NCBI GenBank assembly: GCA_003508835.1
Contig: PUFA01000070.1
Location: 4,216,001 to 4,280,000 of the forward strand
Source of the DNA: Eonycteris spelaea
Lineage: Eukaryota; Chordata; Mammalia; Chiroptera; Pteropodidae
Length of the DNA: 64,000 bases
Direction: 5' to 3'
Part shown: piece by piece, positions 24,740-34,824 of the stretch
Layout of the letters: each line of letters opens with the position of its first letter
Numbering within the stretch: position 1 is the stretch's first letter
The notes under the pieces: generated by a model
Database searches by the model: none
What the model was told of the DNA's origin: nothing
What the model saw: the letters and a program-made list of their open reading frames with translations, nothing else
Program-made: the position numbers and the translations under genes

Positions 24740-25010
24740 TCAAGGTACTTACTATCTTATGTACCTTATGCCTCCTAGTGTGGTTATTAGGTACACTTCT
24801 CCCTTCTCCTCCTCGCTTAGCATAAGCTCACAGAGGCAGAGACTATTCCTTGTTTACCTGTCTTAGCCCAGGCTTTACAGTACATCCCCACTGTGTGTTC
24901 TTCCTATTGTAATAATTAACTTACTGTTTTATAATTCCGTATTTAAATGCTCATTCCTTCTACTATACTGCAAACTCTTATTCACTCTTGCATGGTGCCT
25001 ACTAAAGGGT
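24740..25010 (+). mobile_element. Probable L2 3' end
   Basis: The block 'cataagctcacagaggcaga' followed by 'gactattccttgtttacctg' and 'cagtacatccccactgtgtg' parallels the L2 3' end 'gtaagctccatgagggcaggg', 'actttgtctgttttgttcac', 'tgctgtatccccagcgcct'. Confidence 0.5.
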
Positions 25011-25029
25011 AATAAAAGTGAAAGCTGTG

Positions 25030-25215
25030 GTTTGTTAAGTGTGCACTGCTAAACACTTTATCCTTAATAGCTTGGAGAGAAGATATATTACTGTTCTCAA
25101 TTTACAGATAAGAAAGGTGAAGTTTAGGAATGGTTAAAAGTTTGCCTAAGGTTATATAGCGACTACTGTCAGAATTAACATTAAGAACCAAGCGTGTCTG
25201 GCTCCAAAGATCTTG
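25030..25215 (-). mobile_element. MIR SINE (antisense)
   Basis: Antisense MIR: 'gctaaacactttatccttaa', 'tctcaatttacagataagaa', 'ggtgaagtttaggaatggtt', 'agtttgcctaaggttatata' and 'caagcgtgtctggctcc'. Confidence 0.85.
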
Positions 25216-25533
25216 TTCTAAATCAAGGATGAGGCTGGGTACAAACAGATAAAGGGGTGTTGGTGAAATTTTAAATTGGCAATATAGATTTAATAGCCTA
25301 TCACACAAGTATCCTAAAGATGTTACTCAAATCAGTTTATTTCTATTCATAAGTACAAGCTGAAATATCTCGTCACACTTAATAGTTTGTTTTTCTCTTA
25401 AAATAAAAATTATTTTTCCTATTTTCTGATACAGTGACTATTTGCAAGGTTTTTAAAAAATAATTCATAAAGTTACTCATATGATAATGCTATTAGCTAA
25501 TAATAGCTATTTGTATAGCATCTTGTACCTGTT
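25216..25533. other. Unclassified sequence
   Basis: Nothing recognised between the MIR and the L1 target-site duplication. Confidence 0.5.
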
Positions 25534-25545
25534 ACACGCATTACT

Positions 25546-26732
25546 GTTTTTTTAAATTAAGTTCATGGGTAACATTAGTTAATACAATTATATAATTTTC
25601 AGGTGTACATTATAATTTGACATCTATATATTCTATTGTGTGTTTACCACCTAGAGTCCAGTTTCCTTCAGCTACTATATATTTGATCCCCTTTATCCAT
25701 TTCTCTCTCCCCCTACACCCTTTTAACCATCTACTTACCCTCTCCTCCCCACCCTACCCTCTCGTAACCACTAGTCTACAGTCCATGTTCATGAGTCTCT
25801 ATTTGTTTGTCCTGTTCATTTGTTGCTTTTAGGTTTATATCCCACATATAAGTGATATCATGTGATTTTCAACTTTTTCTGTCTGGCTTATTTCGCTTAG
25901 CATGATTATCTTGAGCTCCATCCATGTTGTCACAAACGGCAGTATTTCATCTCTTCTTATGGGTGAGTAATATTCCGTTGTGTAAATGTACCACAGATTC
26001 TTTAGCCAATCATTTATTGTAGGATACTTCAGTTGCTTGTATGTCCTGGCCACTGTGAATAATGCTATTATGAACATTGGTATGCAAATATCTTTTCAGA
26101 TATGGGTTTCAAGTCTTTGGAGTAAATATGCAGTAGAGAGATTGCTGGATCGTATGGTAGATCAATTTTTTTTTTTGAAGAACCTCCATACTGTTTTCCA
26201 TAGTGGCTGTACCAATTTGCAGTCCCACCAGCAGTGGATAAAAGTTCCTTTTTCTCTGCATCCTCTCCTACATTTGTTATTACTTGTTCTGTGATTATAG
26301 CTCTTCTAACAGGTGTGAGACCATGTCTCATTATGGTTTTGATTTGCATTTTCCTAATAGCTAGCGATGTTGAGCATCTTTTCATATATTTGTTAGCTGT
26401 TTGTATGTCCTCTAGGGAGAAGTGTCTGTTCAGGTCCTGTGCCCATTTTTTGATTGGATCATTTGCTTTTTTGTGTGTTATTGAGTCATATAAGTTCTTC
26501 GTATATTTTGGATATGAGGTCCTTATTAAAGGTCTTGCTTGTAAATATATTTTTCCACTCAGATGGTTGTCTCTTACCTTGTTGATGGTTTCTTTTGCTG
26601 AGCAGAAACTTTTTAGTTTAATGCAGTCCCATTCATTGAATTTTGCTTTTACTTCCCTTGTTTTTGAGGACAAATTCATAAAATCCTTTTTAAGTCCAAG
26701 GTCCTTGAGTTTAGTTTTTTATGTTTTCTTCT
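25546..26732 (-). mobile_element. 5'-truncated L1, antisense, with target-site duplication
   Basis: The 3' UTR in antisense is at about 25550-25840 (with 'caggtgtacattataatttg', 'tctattgtgtgtttaccacc', a C-rich stretch near 25710-25760). ORF2 C-terminal coding relic follows at 26679-25835. The flanks carry acacgcattact (25534-25545) and acatgcattact (26733-26744), 11 of 12 identical, as expected for L1 target-primed insertion. The copy is about 1.2 kb long. Confidence 0.9.
25835..26679 (-). pseudogene. L1 ORF2 C-terminal relic
   Basis: Two open pieces: 26679-26068 (203 codons) and, in another frame, 26077-25835 (80 codons). Recognisable ORF2 landmarks include [63 protein letters not shown] and [12 protein letters not shown], then YTTEYYSPIRRDEILPF. 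The open lengths show modest decay. The reverse transcriptase and endonuclease parts are absent. The opposite-strand frame at 26234-26863 (209 codons) is only its shadow. Confidence 0.9.
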
Positions 26733-26754
26733 ACATGCATTACTTTTTAAATAC

Positions 26755-26880
26755 TTGTTTATTGTTGGCCTTTGAAGATAGAGACCATGTTTTTCCCTTT
26801 TATCCCTATATCCATCTCACTTTTCCTCCATCCAGCATGGCAAGATTATTAGATGCTCAATAATTACTTGTTGAAAGAAG
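26755..26880 (+). mobile_element. L2 3' end (short)
   Basis: L2 tail: 'gaagatagagaccatgtttt', 'tatccctatatccatctcac', then 'gatgctcaataattacttgt' and 'tgaaagaag'. Confidence 0.65.
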
Positions 26881-26884
26881 CTGC

Positions 26885-26990
26885 CAGGCATTTAAATATA
26901 TTTTAATATTTAATATTTATAAAAATCTGGTGGTATTGTTGTAGGTAATTTAAGTAACTTGCACAAGGTCATGCAGTAAATGCCAGAGCT
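26885..26990 (-). mobile_element. MIR fragment (antisense)
   Basis: 'aagtaacttgcacaaggtca' and 'tgcagtaaatgccagagc' are the antisense MIR core. The flanks are diverged. Confidence 0.75.
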
Positions 26991-27039
26991 ATAGTCTCCC
27001 CACAATTGGTTTGATCCTACAGCTCATTTTGTTGGGTCT

Positions 27040-27240
27040 CACTGTCTCTTACTAAGCAGCTCTTAAGGCTCTATTTTTGAGCTGTGCAAACTTGGAAATT
27101 CATTTAGCCTCTTTGGGAATCAGATTCCTAACCTGTAAAAAGAGGATAACAACACTGCCTACCTCATTGGATTAACTCTTTCTTGCGAAGAGTCAGTGAT
27201 ACGGTATAATATGTAGTTCATTGCCTGGAACAAAGAAAGG
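27040..27240 (+). mobile_element. MIR SINE
   Basis: Sense MIR: 'ttgagctgtgcaaacttgga', 'ttagcctctttgggaatcag', 'taacctgtaaaaagaggata', 'actgcctacctcattggatt' and 'cattgcctggaaca'. Confidence 0.9.
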
Positions 27241-27249
27241 GTCCAATAA

Positions 27250-27815
27250 CTTTCTTTTCCATTTTCCTAAGTATCTACCTAAATCCGGCCCTACTTTTCT
27301 CAACTATATTAATTCAGTGTTTCCTAACTGGTTTTCTTGCTTTTCATTTCTCCATATTCAGATTAGTCCTACATTCTATGGAAGAGTAAGCCTAAATCAT
27401 GTCATACCCCTAATCAATAGTCTTTCATTATTTTTATTGCCTGAAATAATATTGAGGATGTAGGCCAAACTACTTCGCCAGGTGTTAAAGACTCCAGTAT
27501 TCTTGTTGGATTTTATTTCTTTCTACTTCATGACTTTCATAGGTCAGCCAAATTGAATTTCTTGCTTTTTCAAAAGTATTTGTCTCAGCTATTTCTTTCC
27601 ATGGAAGTCCTTTCTTCCATCAATATGTGTTTGAATTTTACTCAGTTAAAACTTTTCTGTATGTTTAATGTGCATATTGCTAAATAATGAGTTCCTTAAG
27701 GAAAGAGGCTATCTTTTGCTCATCATTATATTCCCAGTGCTGTTAGTGTTACTGACGTGGAGTTAGGTGTACATTATTCAACACAAACGTTTGCTAAACA
27801 AATGAAAAACAGAAT
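27250..27815 (+). mobile_element. L2 LINE 3' region
   Basis: The L2 motif order is readable: 'ttcctaactggttttcttgc', 'taatcaatagtctttcatta', 'tatttctttccatggaagtc', 'tgagttccttaaggaaagag', 'ctatcttttgctcatcatta', 'tattcccagtgctgttagtg' and 'aacgtttgctaaacaaatga'. Confidence 0.75.
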
Positions 27816-29286
27816 GGACAAACGTATTCCCAAAATGTATTGAAAGAATTTATTTTTAGTTACTGTTTTTTCATTACTTACCCACTCCCAAATTAGTAGC
27901 AGAAAAAAAAAATTGGTGTTTCCTTATAGAAAATGATAACTAGGAAATTATCTAGTATGTTTATTTGACTATTTGATTTTTACTGCCTTTTTTACCCAAG
28001 AAATTTTATTTTTTGGGTTTAATGGAAGAAATGCAAATCTGAAACTTTTGCCAGGAGCCACAATTAATTTTGAAATTATTCATAAGACTTAGTTTTCTTA
28101 AATTTTAAAAATAATGAGAAGAACCTCAAGGTTATGATTTTAATTTTAAATTCAAAATATCATGTCTGGAAACTGTCATTTATAATATGCTTCTTTATTT
28201 TCCCTCCACTTGCCCAAGATGCTATTTTCTCCTTTTTTTTTTTTTTTTCAGCTTTCATTTAGTTTAATGTATTAGGCTTAAAAATGTTATAACAGTTAAC
28301 CACAAAGGACCTCGTGGACATTTAGAAATACTGCTATAATTATATAGCTTATTAGTTTTATTGAGAGTCAGCAATATACCAGAGGCTTCTAGAGACCACA
28401 AATCAGAAAAAATAAACTCTAACTGTAGGCTATAGTAATAAAAACTACCCTATCACTGTCTCATGAGTTGTGAGGGTTACAATACTTTGAGCTGCTCAGA
28501 ATAGAAGAGTAGAATTCATTTACAATCATTTTCTATTATTATATAGATTTAGGTATCCAAGTCCTTCCAGAAACTTAGAAAACTAGCTGATGGCTTAAGC
28601 AAGATGTACTGCAGAAGTATAAGTTAATCAGTTGCAAATTTCACAACTTTTTTTAGGAGGATTGTCATTAAAATTCTGTTTAAAAACATTGCATATAATA
28701 TGTTATTTTTGTCTTTTCTAAAGGTTCACCATTAGAATGGTCAGAGTACAGAGCTCAAAGCTTTAACAGTTTCTAAAAAATACAATTCCAACTTATCTGT
28801 CATATTCAGCCACAAATAGCCTTTCCATTTTTTCTCCCATACCCACTGTGGGTCCCAGGTTTGGCTGTGATTTAGGCCAGCTAGGAATATGACTCCAGAT
28901 TTAAAATGTTACCTTAATGTAGTAGGGCGCCTGCACCTAACTTATGAAAGTATGAAGCAGCTTATTGTTTATTACACGTGTGGCAGAATGCCACTATTGT
29001 TCTCTGACATATATAAAGCCCATGAGATCCCTTAGCATAGGAGCGCATGCTCCCTGCAATAAAGTTGGTACCTGCCATTTCATTCCCATGTCTTTTCCTC
29101 ATGCATTCTTTCAACTGGGCATCTCATCACCCAAGCCTTTCTTCTTGATCAGCTCAGCACTGACACCCCCCTTTTTCATATGCTGTTTTGTTACCACGTC
29201 GAATATTTTGCAGTTCCCTGATCTATATGCTGGGCTTTCTTAAACTTCACCTTTGCTCACACTCATCCCTTTACTTGGAACTTTCT
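27816..29286. other. Unclassified sequence
   Basis: No gene found. A poly(T) run lies at 28233-28248. The frame at 28965-29243 (92 codons) has no domain I recognise and is judged to be chance. Confidence 0.5.
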
Positions 29287-29314
29287 ATTCATTCATTCAT
29301 TCATTCATTCATTC
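29287..29314. repeat. (ATTC)7 microsatellite
   Basis: Seven perfect attc units, immediately before an antisense L2, whose 'tgaatgaatga' tail probably seeded it. Confidence 0.95.
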
Positions 29315-29920
29315 GATTATTTAAAAAACATTTATTGAATATTGTATATGTGCTGGGCAATATGCTAGATTTGTTCAAGACATATATAAACTCTGCACTC
29401 ATGACATTTATGTCCTAGAAAGGAAAACAAACAGAAAATAAGTAATCATTTAAATAAATGAAATAGTTGCTGAAATCACGGTAAATATAGTGAAGTAGAC
29501 AAGTACCTGGAAATAGAGGCTGTTCAGGGATGGATGAGGGAGAAGCATTACAGATAAAATTGTTAGAGAAGGCCTCCCTGAGGAGGTCACAACTTAAGCT
29601 AAGGTATAAACTAAGAGTTCATCAATTCAAAAGTGAGGGAACAATTTCCAGGACAGGAGGAACACTTTTTGCAAAAATTCAAAAGCAAAAATGAGATTGG
29701 CATAGTCTAAGAACTGATAGAAAACAAATATGGAATATAATGAGTGATGGGGAAGTGCAAAGTGATGTTGGTGTAGTTGTAAGGTTATGTACAAGAGTCA
29801 AAGTAGGGAGTCCAGTAAAAAGACTATTTCAGGTCAGATGAGAGATAGATGACTAAGGTTATGGCTTCAGAGATAGAGAGAAATAGAAAATTCAATACAT
29901 ACTTTGAAGAAAAAAATCAA
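29315..29920 (-). mobile_element. L2 LINE 3' region, antisense
   Basis: Antisense L2: 'acatttattgaatattgtat', 'atgtgctgggcaatatgcta', 'aaactctgcactcatgacat', 'aagtaatcatttaaataaat', 'gttagagaaggcctccctga', 'ggaggtcacaacttaagcta' and 'ccaggacaggaggaacactt'. This is the expected order for a long L2 end. Confidence 0.85.
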
Positions 29921-29984
29921 GAGACTTGCTAATATATGTAGGGAGTGATAGAAAAGAGGAATATAAGATGACTCATAGATTTTT

Positions 29985-30250
29985 GGGTTAGCATCGTGGT
30001 GGAGTGAGAAGACCACTTCGTATCTCCCCTTAAATTTATAACTAGTTGGATATCTATAATCCAACAAAGGTTCCTCTGTTCAACACACAAACATAGCTGA
30101 AAGATCCACACATTGGTACATCTGAAGGTGGGCATATTGAAACTTGCTGGGGAGGCTGGTGGGGACAGTGACAGTGTTGAAGATGTGGTTCCCCAGCTGA
30201 CTCGCCCCAGCTAATGTGGTAGCAGTGAGGAGTCGAGGTACAGGGCAATC
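29985..30250 (+). mobile_element. L1 5' leader-like fragment
   Basis: A less AT-rich block beginning 'gttagcatcgtggtggagtg' resembles the start of old L1/HAL1 5' regions ('...gtgagaagaccacttc', 'atctccccttaaatttataac'). It runs straight into L1 ORF2 endonuclease sequence without any ORF1 between. Confidence 0.5.
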
Positions 30251-30254
30251 ATCA

Positions 30255-31750
30255 AGAAGACATAATGTTTATTAATGTACATGCACCCAACTTAGGAGCA
30301 AAAATATATAAAGCAATTTTAACAGATCTAAAGAAAGAAATAGAGAAAATAATAGTAGGATACTTCAATAACTTATTTACACCAATGTATAGATTATCCA
30401 GACAGAAAGTCAATAAGGAAACATTGGCCTTAAATGGCATATTACACGAATAGAAGTAATAGATACTTATAGAACTTTTCATCCTAAAACAACAAAATAT
30501 ATATTTTTTCAAGTGAACATGGAACATTCTCAATGATAGACCATATATTGGGACACAAATGAGGCTCAACAAATTTAAGATGATCAAAATCATACCAAGC
30601 ATCTTTTCCAATTACAATGGTATGAAACTAGAAATGAACTACAAGAAGAAAGCTGGAAAACTCACAAGTTTGGATACTAAGCAACTATTGAGTCAATAGG
30701 AAAATAAAAGAAAAATGATTGAGTCAATAAAGAAACAAAAGAAGAAATCTAGAGAAACATTTGAATGAAAAAGAAAATACGACATAACAAAATTTGGTGG
30801 ATGAAACAGAAGCAGTTCTAAGAGGGAACTTTATAGTAGTTGTAACAGACCTACCTTAAGAAACAAGAAAAATCTCAAATAAGTAATTAAATATTACATT
30901 TTAAGGAACTAGAAAAAGAATAAATGAAGCCTAAAGTCAGTAGAAAGAAGGAAACAATAAAAATCAGAGCAGAAATAAATGAAATAGAGTATAAAAAGAC
31001 AATAGAAAAAAATTAATGAAATGAAGAGCTGGTTCTTTGAAAAGACGAAACTGGCAAACCCTTAGCTAGAGTCACTAAGGAAAAAAGAGAAGATAAGTAA
31101 ATAAAATCAGAAATAGATTTCTAGTTTGAGGGATTAGATCAAAGGCAATGCTCCAAAGTAGTGAAGAAGATGACATATAACAGAAAAAAAAATAGATTAA
31201 CTCTTTTAAGAACTTTATGGACATAAACTTGAAAATTAAGAGAAAATTTAAAATTATCTAGAAAAATATAAATTGTCAAAATGGAATGAAAAGAAACAGA
31301 AAATCTGAGTAGACTAATAACCATTAAATAAATGCACTAGTTAGATATCTTACCTTAATCCACACTTCAGATAGTTTTATAGGCTAGTTTTGTAAAATCT
31401 CCAATAAATATATAATTTATACTTTATAAAACTACTTTGAAAATAGTAAAAGAAATAAACTACCCATTTATGAGGCTGATCTAATCTTGAAATAAAATAG
31501 ATAAGTACTGTATAAGAAATTATAGGTCTGCTTTATAGATTAACATAGCAAATATCGTGAATAAAATATAATAAAATTGAATTGAGTAATGCATTAAAAT
31601 TATATTGAACAAGTATGGTTTAAAATGTATGCTTGGAGGGTTAACAATATGTTTTTTAATGTAATTTTCTAATTAAGTAGTTTAAATGGATCATTTCAAC
31701 AGATGTAGAAAATCAATGAATAAAGTTGAATATCTAAATTGTTAAAACAA
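30255..31750 (+). mobile_element. L1 ORF2 endonuclease to RT fragment, decayed
   Basis: In the + frame at 30265-30453 the endonuclease is clear: VHAPNLGAKIYKAILTDLKK, IIVGYFNNLFTPMYRLSRQK, VNKETLALN. Further along the DNA still follows ORF2 ('catatattgggacacaaatg', 'gatgaaacagaagcagttct', 'aatgaagagctggttctttg', then a weak RT region to about 31750) with many stops and frame changes. No 3' UTR is attached, so the copy is broken at both sides. Confidence 0.85.
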
Positions 31751-31849
31751 GAAAAAACAGAGTGCTGCCTCCATTGTTATTTCAGCCTTCATTCTATTCT
31801 TAACCTGTAACTAATATGTTCAGTATAAAAGTTTTTAACATTATATCAT

Positions 31850-32165
31850 TCTCTTCCTCAGAACCTTTTAATTGCTTCTTACCACACTTAGCAAAAATCC
31901 TCAAGATTCTTGCTATGATCTAAGAGGCTCAGCAGGGTGGAGCCTCAGGCTACCTTTCCAACCTCTCTTGATTGTGCTAATATGCTCTTATCTCAAGACA
32001 TTTGTACTTTTGGTTTTCTCTGCCTAGAACGCTCTTTCTTAAGGTATCTGCATGATTTGCTCAGATGTCTGCTCAAATGTTATCTCTCAAAGAGGCCTTT
32101 CAAGACTTTATCTATAGTAACAATTTCCTCTCTGTCTAACCTCTCTGAAACCTTTGTCAAAAGAA
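31850..32165 (+). mobile_element. L2 LINE 3' region
   Basis: L2 string: 'agaggctcagcagggtggag', 'cctctcttgattgtgctaat', 'tttctctgcctagaacgctc', 'tgctcagatgtctgctcaaa', 'atgttatctctcaaagaggc' and 'ctttcaagac'. Confidence 0.85.
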
Positions 32166-32168
32166 GTG

Positions 32169-32183
32169 AAAAAAAAAAAAAAA
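32169..32183. repeat. A-rich run
   Basis: A 15-base A run following the L2 fragment. Confidence 0.9.
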
Positions 32184-32189
32184 GAAGGG

Positions 32190-32619
32190 ACTAGAAAGTG
32201 TGTGGACTGACCAAGGAATGCTAGCACGTAGGCATGAAGTGCTCTGAGGAGCTAGATGAAACCAAAATTCATAGCTAAAGTCTTGAGAAAGTTCACAGCT
32301 TAATGACTTCATAGAACACCTAAGAGAAGTCTAAGAATTTTAAATGCAGTTCATGCATAATCACAGTGAGTGGTTCTGCAAGCAAATGTGATTTGGTTAC
32401 AGACTTTATTATTACTAATAAATATTTTGTTTGATTGACTTTTTAAAGGGCACTTAAGAAGTCTGCAACGGAGCCAAAATTAGAAAGATCTCTTGGTTTT
32501 CAGTCCTGTGTTTAGATATATTTAATCATAAGGTTTCTTTGCAAACAGTGATACTCATGAAGGTGAATTGTTTTCCAAATTTTAAAATGAGCCGGGTTAG
32601 ATAGTCTCAAACCATAATA
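32190..32619. other. Unclassified sequence
   Basis: Nothing recognisable. Confidence 0.5.
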
Positions 32620-32800
32620 ACAGCTACCATCTACTCAACACCTACTGGCTCTAGGCACTATTAAGCACTATGCAAATACTATTTTTAACTCTCATAAGAG
32701 GCAAAATAGGCTTTCCAGTCCACATGTTTTTTCAGATGAGAACATGGAGGATTAAAAATTTTTGTCAAATATCGCATGGCTTGTAAACCAGAATTTGAGC
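32620..32800 (-). mobile_element. MIR SINE (antisense)
   Basis: Antisense MIR: 'taggcactattaagcactat', 'tttttaactctcataagagg', 'cagatgagaacatggaggat' and 'gcatggcttgtaaaccagaa' then 'tttgagc'. Confidence 0.85.
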
Positions 32801-32817
32801 ACAAATAGATATGTTAC

Positions 32818-32863
<46 letters not shown>

Positions 32864-32878
32864 GTAGATAGATAGATA
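32818..32878. repeat. (GATA)n microsatellite
   Basis: About 15 tetranucleotide units with one gata-to-ggta change near the 3' side (32863). A run of this length is likely to vary between individuals. Confidence 0.95.
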
Positions 32879-33164
32879 AACTTTGCACCAAGTTGATCAA
32901 TACACATTTACTGAGATCCCACTGTGCTGAAAGCACTTAAAGATTCCTATATGTGCCGGCATACCTTTTGCTTTAGTGCAAGCACTGCTTGTTCTTTGCC
33001 TTGGAACCTTATCTATTGAGTCTGTAGGGGCTGTGCTGTCCATTTTGATTGACTCATACCTGGGTTGGCTTCCAACACAGCCTCCTTTCTCTGTCTACTA
33101 AGGAAGGAAAGAGAGCAGTGCTCTTTCATGTTATTCTCAGCCAGAACATATAGGTGATGCTCAC

Positions 33165-33405
33165 TGGTATTAATAGTAAGAACATTTATTGAGTGTCTGT
33201 AATGTGTTCCAAGGATTTATGCATTTAATATTCGAAAGAACTCTGTGGAATAAGTATCATTATTTTCCTCCTTTTCACATGAGGACATTGAAGTACAGGA
33301 GTTCTGGTGGTAACTGGACTAAGATCATAAATCTGGTAAGGTAGAGTAGCATTTGAATCCAATAGCCTGGTTCTAGATTGGGCTGTAAATCACTCTGCCC
33401 TATCC
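33165..33405 (-). mobile_element. MIR SINE (antisense, long)
   Basis: Antisense MIR with both ends: 'aacatttattgagtgtctgt', 'aatgtgttccaaggatttat', 'actctgtggaataagtatca', 'cacatgaggacattgaagta' and 'agcatttgaatccaatagcc'. Confidence 0.85.
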
Positions 33406-33700
33406 TCTTAGCAAAAGAAATCTAGGTGAAGGCAATGAGGCTTCTCAAGGATAAATCATTATTAAAGAGACCAGATATATCGACTCTGATGTTCTAATGT
33501 CTGATGAATGCATTTTTACTTCCCTTCCCCTTTATTCCCTTTCCTATATTGTTTAATTTCTTTCTTGAATTTGAAAATCAAATACATCATACTTCCTTGT
33601 AAATATTCATTACAAAAGTACCTAAGCCAGTTCCTTCTCCCTCCCTTCTGTCTCATTTTCTACACTCTACCTCAGCCAGAGGTGAAGCTTCATTCAGAAC
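33406..33700. other. Unclassified sequence
   Basis: Ordinary sequence. The frame at 33508-33732 is pyrimidine-rich and without a motif. Confidence 0.45.
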
Positions 33701-34800
33701 TTCTAGGAAACATGTACGTACTTATTGAATAATACTCTTCGCTTTCTCTTATGTTGTTCTTATGTTAACATAAATGCAATCATAAAATATGCATATAATG
33801 TGACTTGCTTTCTGAAAGAGCCCCAGCCTATCTTGGGACTCTTTCCATGTAGGTATATAGTCATCTTCTTCATCCCTTTTGACTACCCTGCATATCCAAA
33901 TATAAATATACCATAACCCATTAAACTATATATAGATAGATTTATTTATAATTTTATATTTATTGTGTAAAAATAAGCATTTTATAATCAAATATGTTAA
34001 TTTATAATTTAAATGTGTTTTTTATTTAACATCTATCCTATAGTTATTATTTGTAGATGTTTATTTATTATTTCAGGAAATGCTAAATAAACATACATGT
34101 GTAACTTTTTTGTGTGTATCTGAATTATTCTATTTGATAGATACTTAGGAGTAAAATTGCTAGGTCTAAGAATACAAGTGCAAATTTTAATTGAGACCAC
34201 TATTTATCCGCCCAATAGGCGTAGCAATTGAACATACACCAATCATGTCTGAATGCCTATTTCCCCATAAGTTAACACTTGATATTATCTGTTTTTTAAT
34301 TTGTTTATCTAATGGCCAATATATATTATGATTTTACAAGATTTTTATCAAGCTGAATATATTTTTAGATGTGATTACTGTTCCTTTATCTCCCTTTGCC
34401 TCTTTTCTTTGCATCTTTTGCCCATTTCTCTATTGATCTGTTTACTGTTATTTATAGAAGCTTTTATATTTTCTAGATATTAAATGTGTACTTATTAATA
34501 TGTTGCCAATATTTCTCCCCATCAGTTGCTGGTCTTTTAATTTTTTCAGCGTTATTGAGGTGTAAATGAGAACTAAAATTGTTAGATATTTTAATTGTAT
34601 TTTAATTTTGTCTATACATAAACACACGCTTTTCTTACTTTTTGTCCAGAAATTTTTATAGGATCGAATCCATCAATTTTATCTTTTTTAAATGTTGGGG
34701 TTGTTTGTTGCTTAGAAAAACCATCACTGCCAGAAATTATTTTTTAAAATGCCAATATTTTTTCAAATAGTTTTATTATTCAGTTTCCCATTTACAAATA
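33701..34800 (-). mobile_element. Old L1 (L1M) ORF2 end and 3' part, antisense
   Basis: Diverged antisense ORF2: 'ttgatagatacttaggagta', 'aaaattgctaggtctaagaa', 'ctgaatgcctatttccccat', 'gcatcttttgcccatttctc', 'aagcttttatattttctaga' and 'tgttgccaatatttctcccc'. No frame survives. Confidence 0.75.
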
Positions 34801-34802
34801 GA

Positions 34803-34824
34803 TTTTTTTTTTTTTTTTTTTTTT
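34803..34824. repeat. Poly(T) run, 22 bases
   Basis: Uninterrupted T run at the junction of the antisense L1 and unclassified sequence. It could be the A tail of an antisense retroelement, but I cannot name what follows. Confidence 0.9.

Noticed and set aside
26234..26863. 209-codon plus-strand ORF, the longest in the window
   Set aside because: It is the antisense shadow of L1 ORF2, whose real relic reads on the minus strand with known ORF2 landmarks.
32818..32878. Regular repeats as a CRISPR-like array
   Set aside because: It is a tetranucleotide microsatellite in mammalian DNA, with no spacers.
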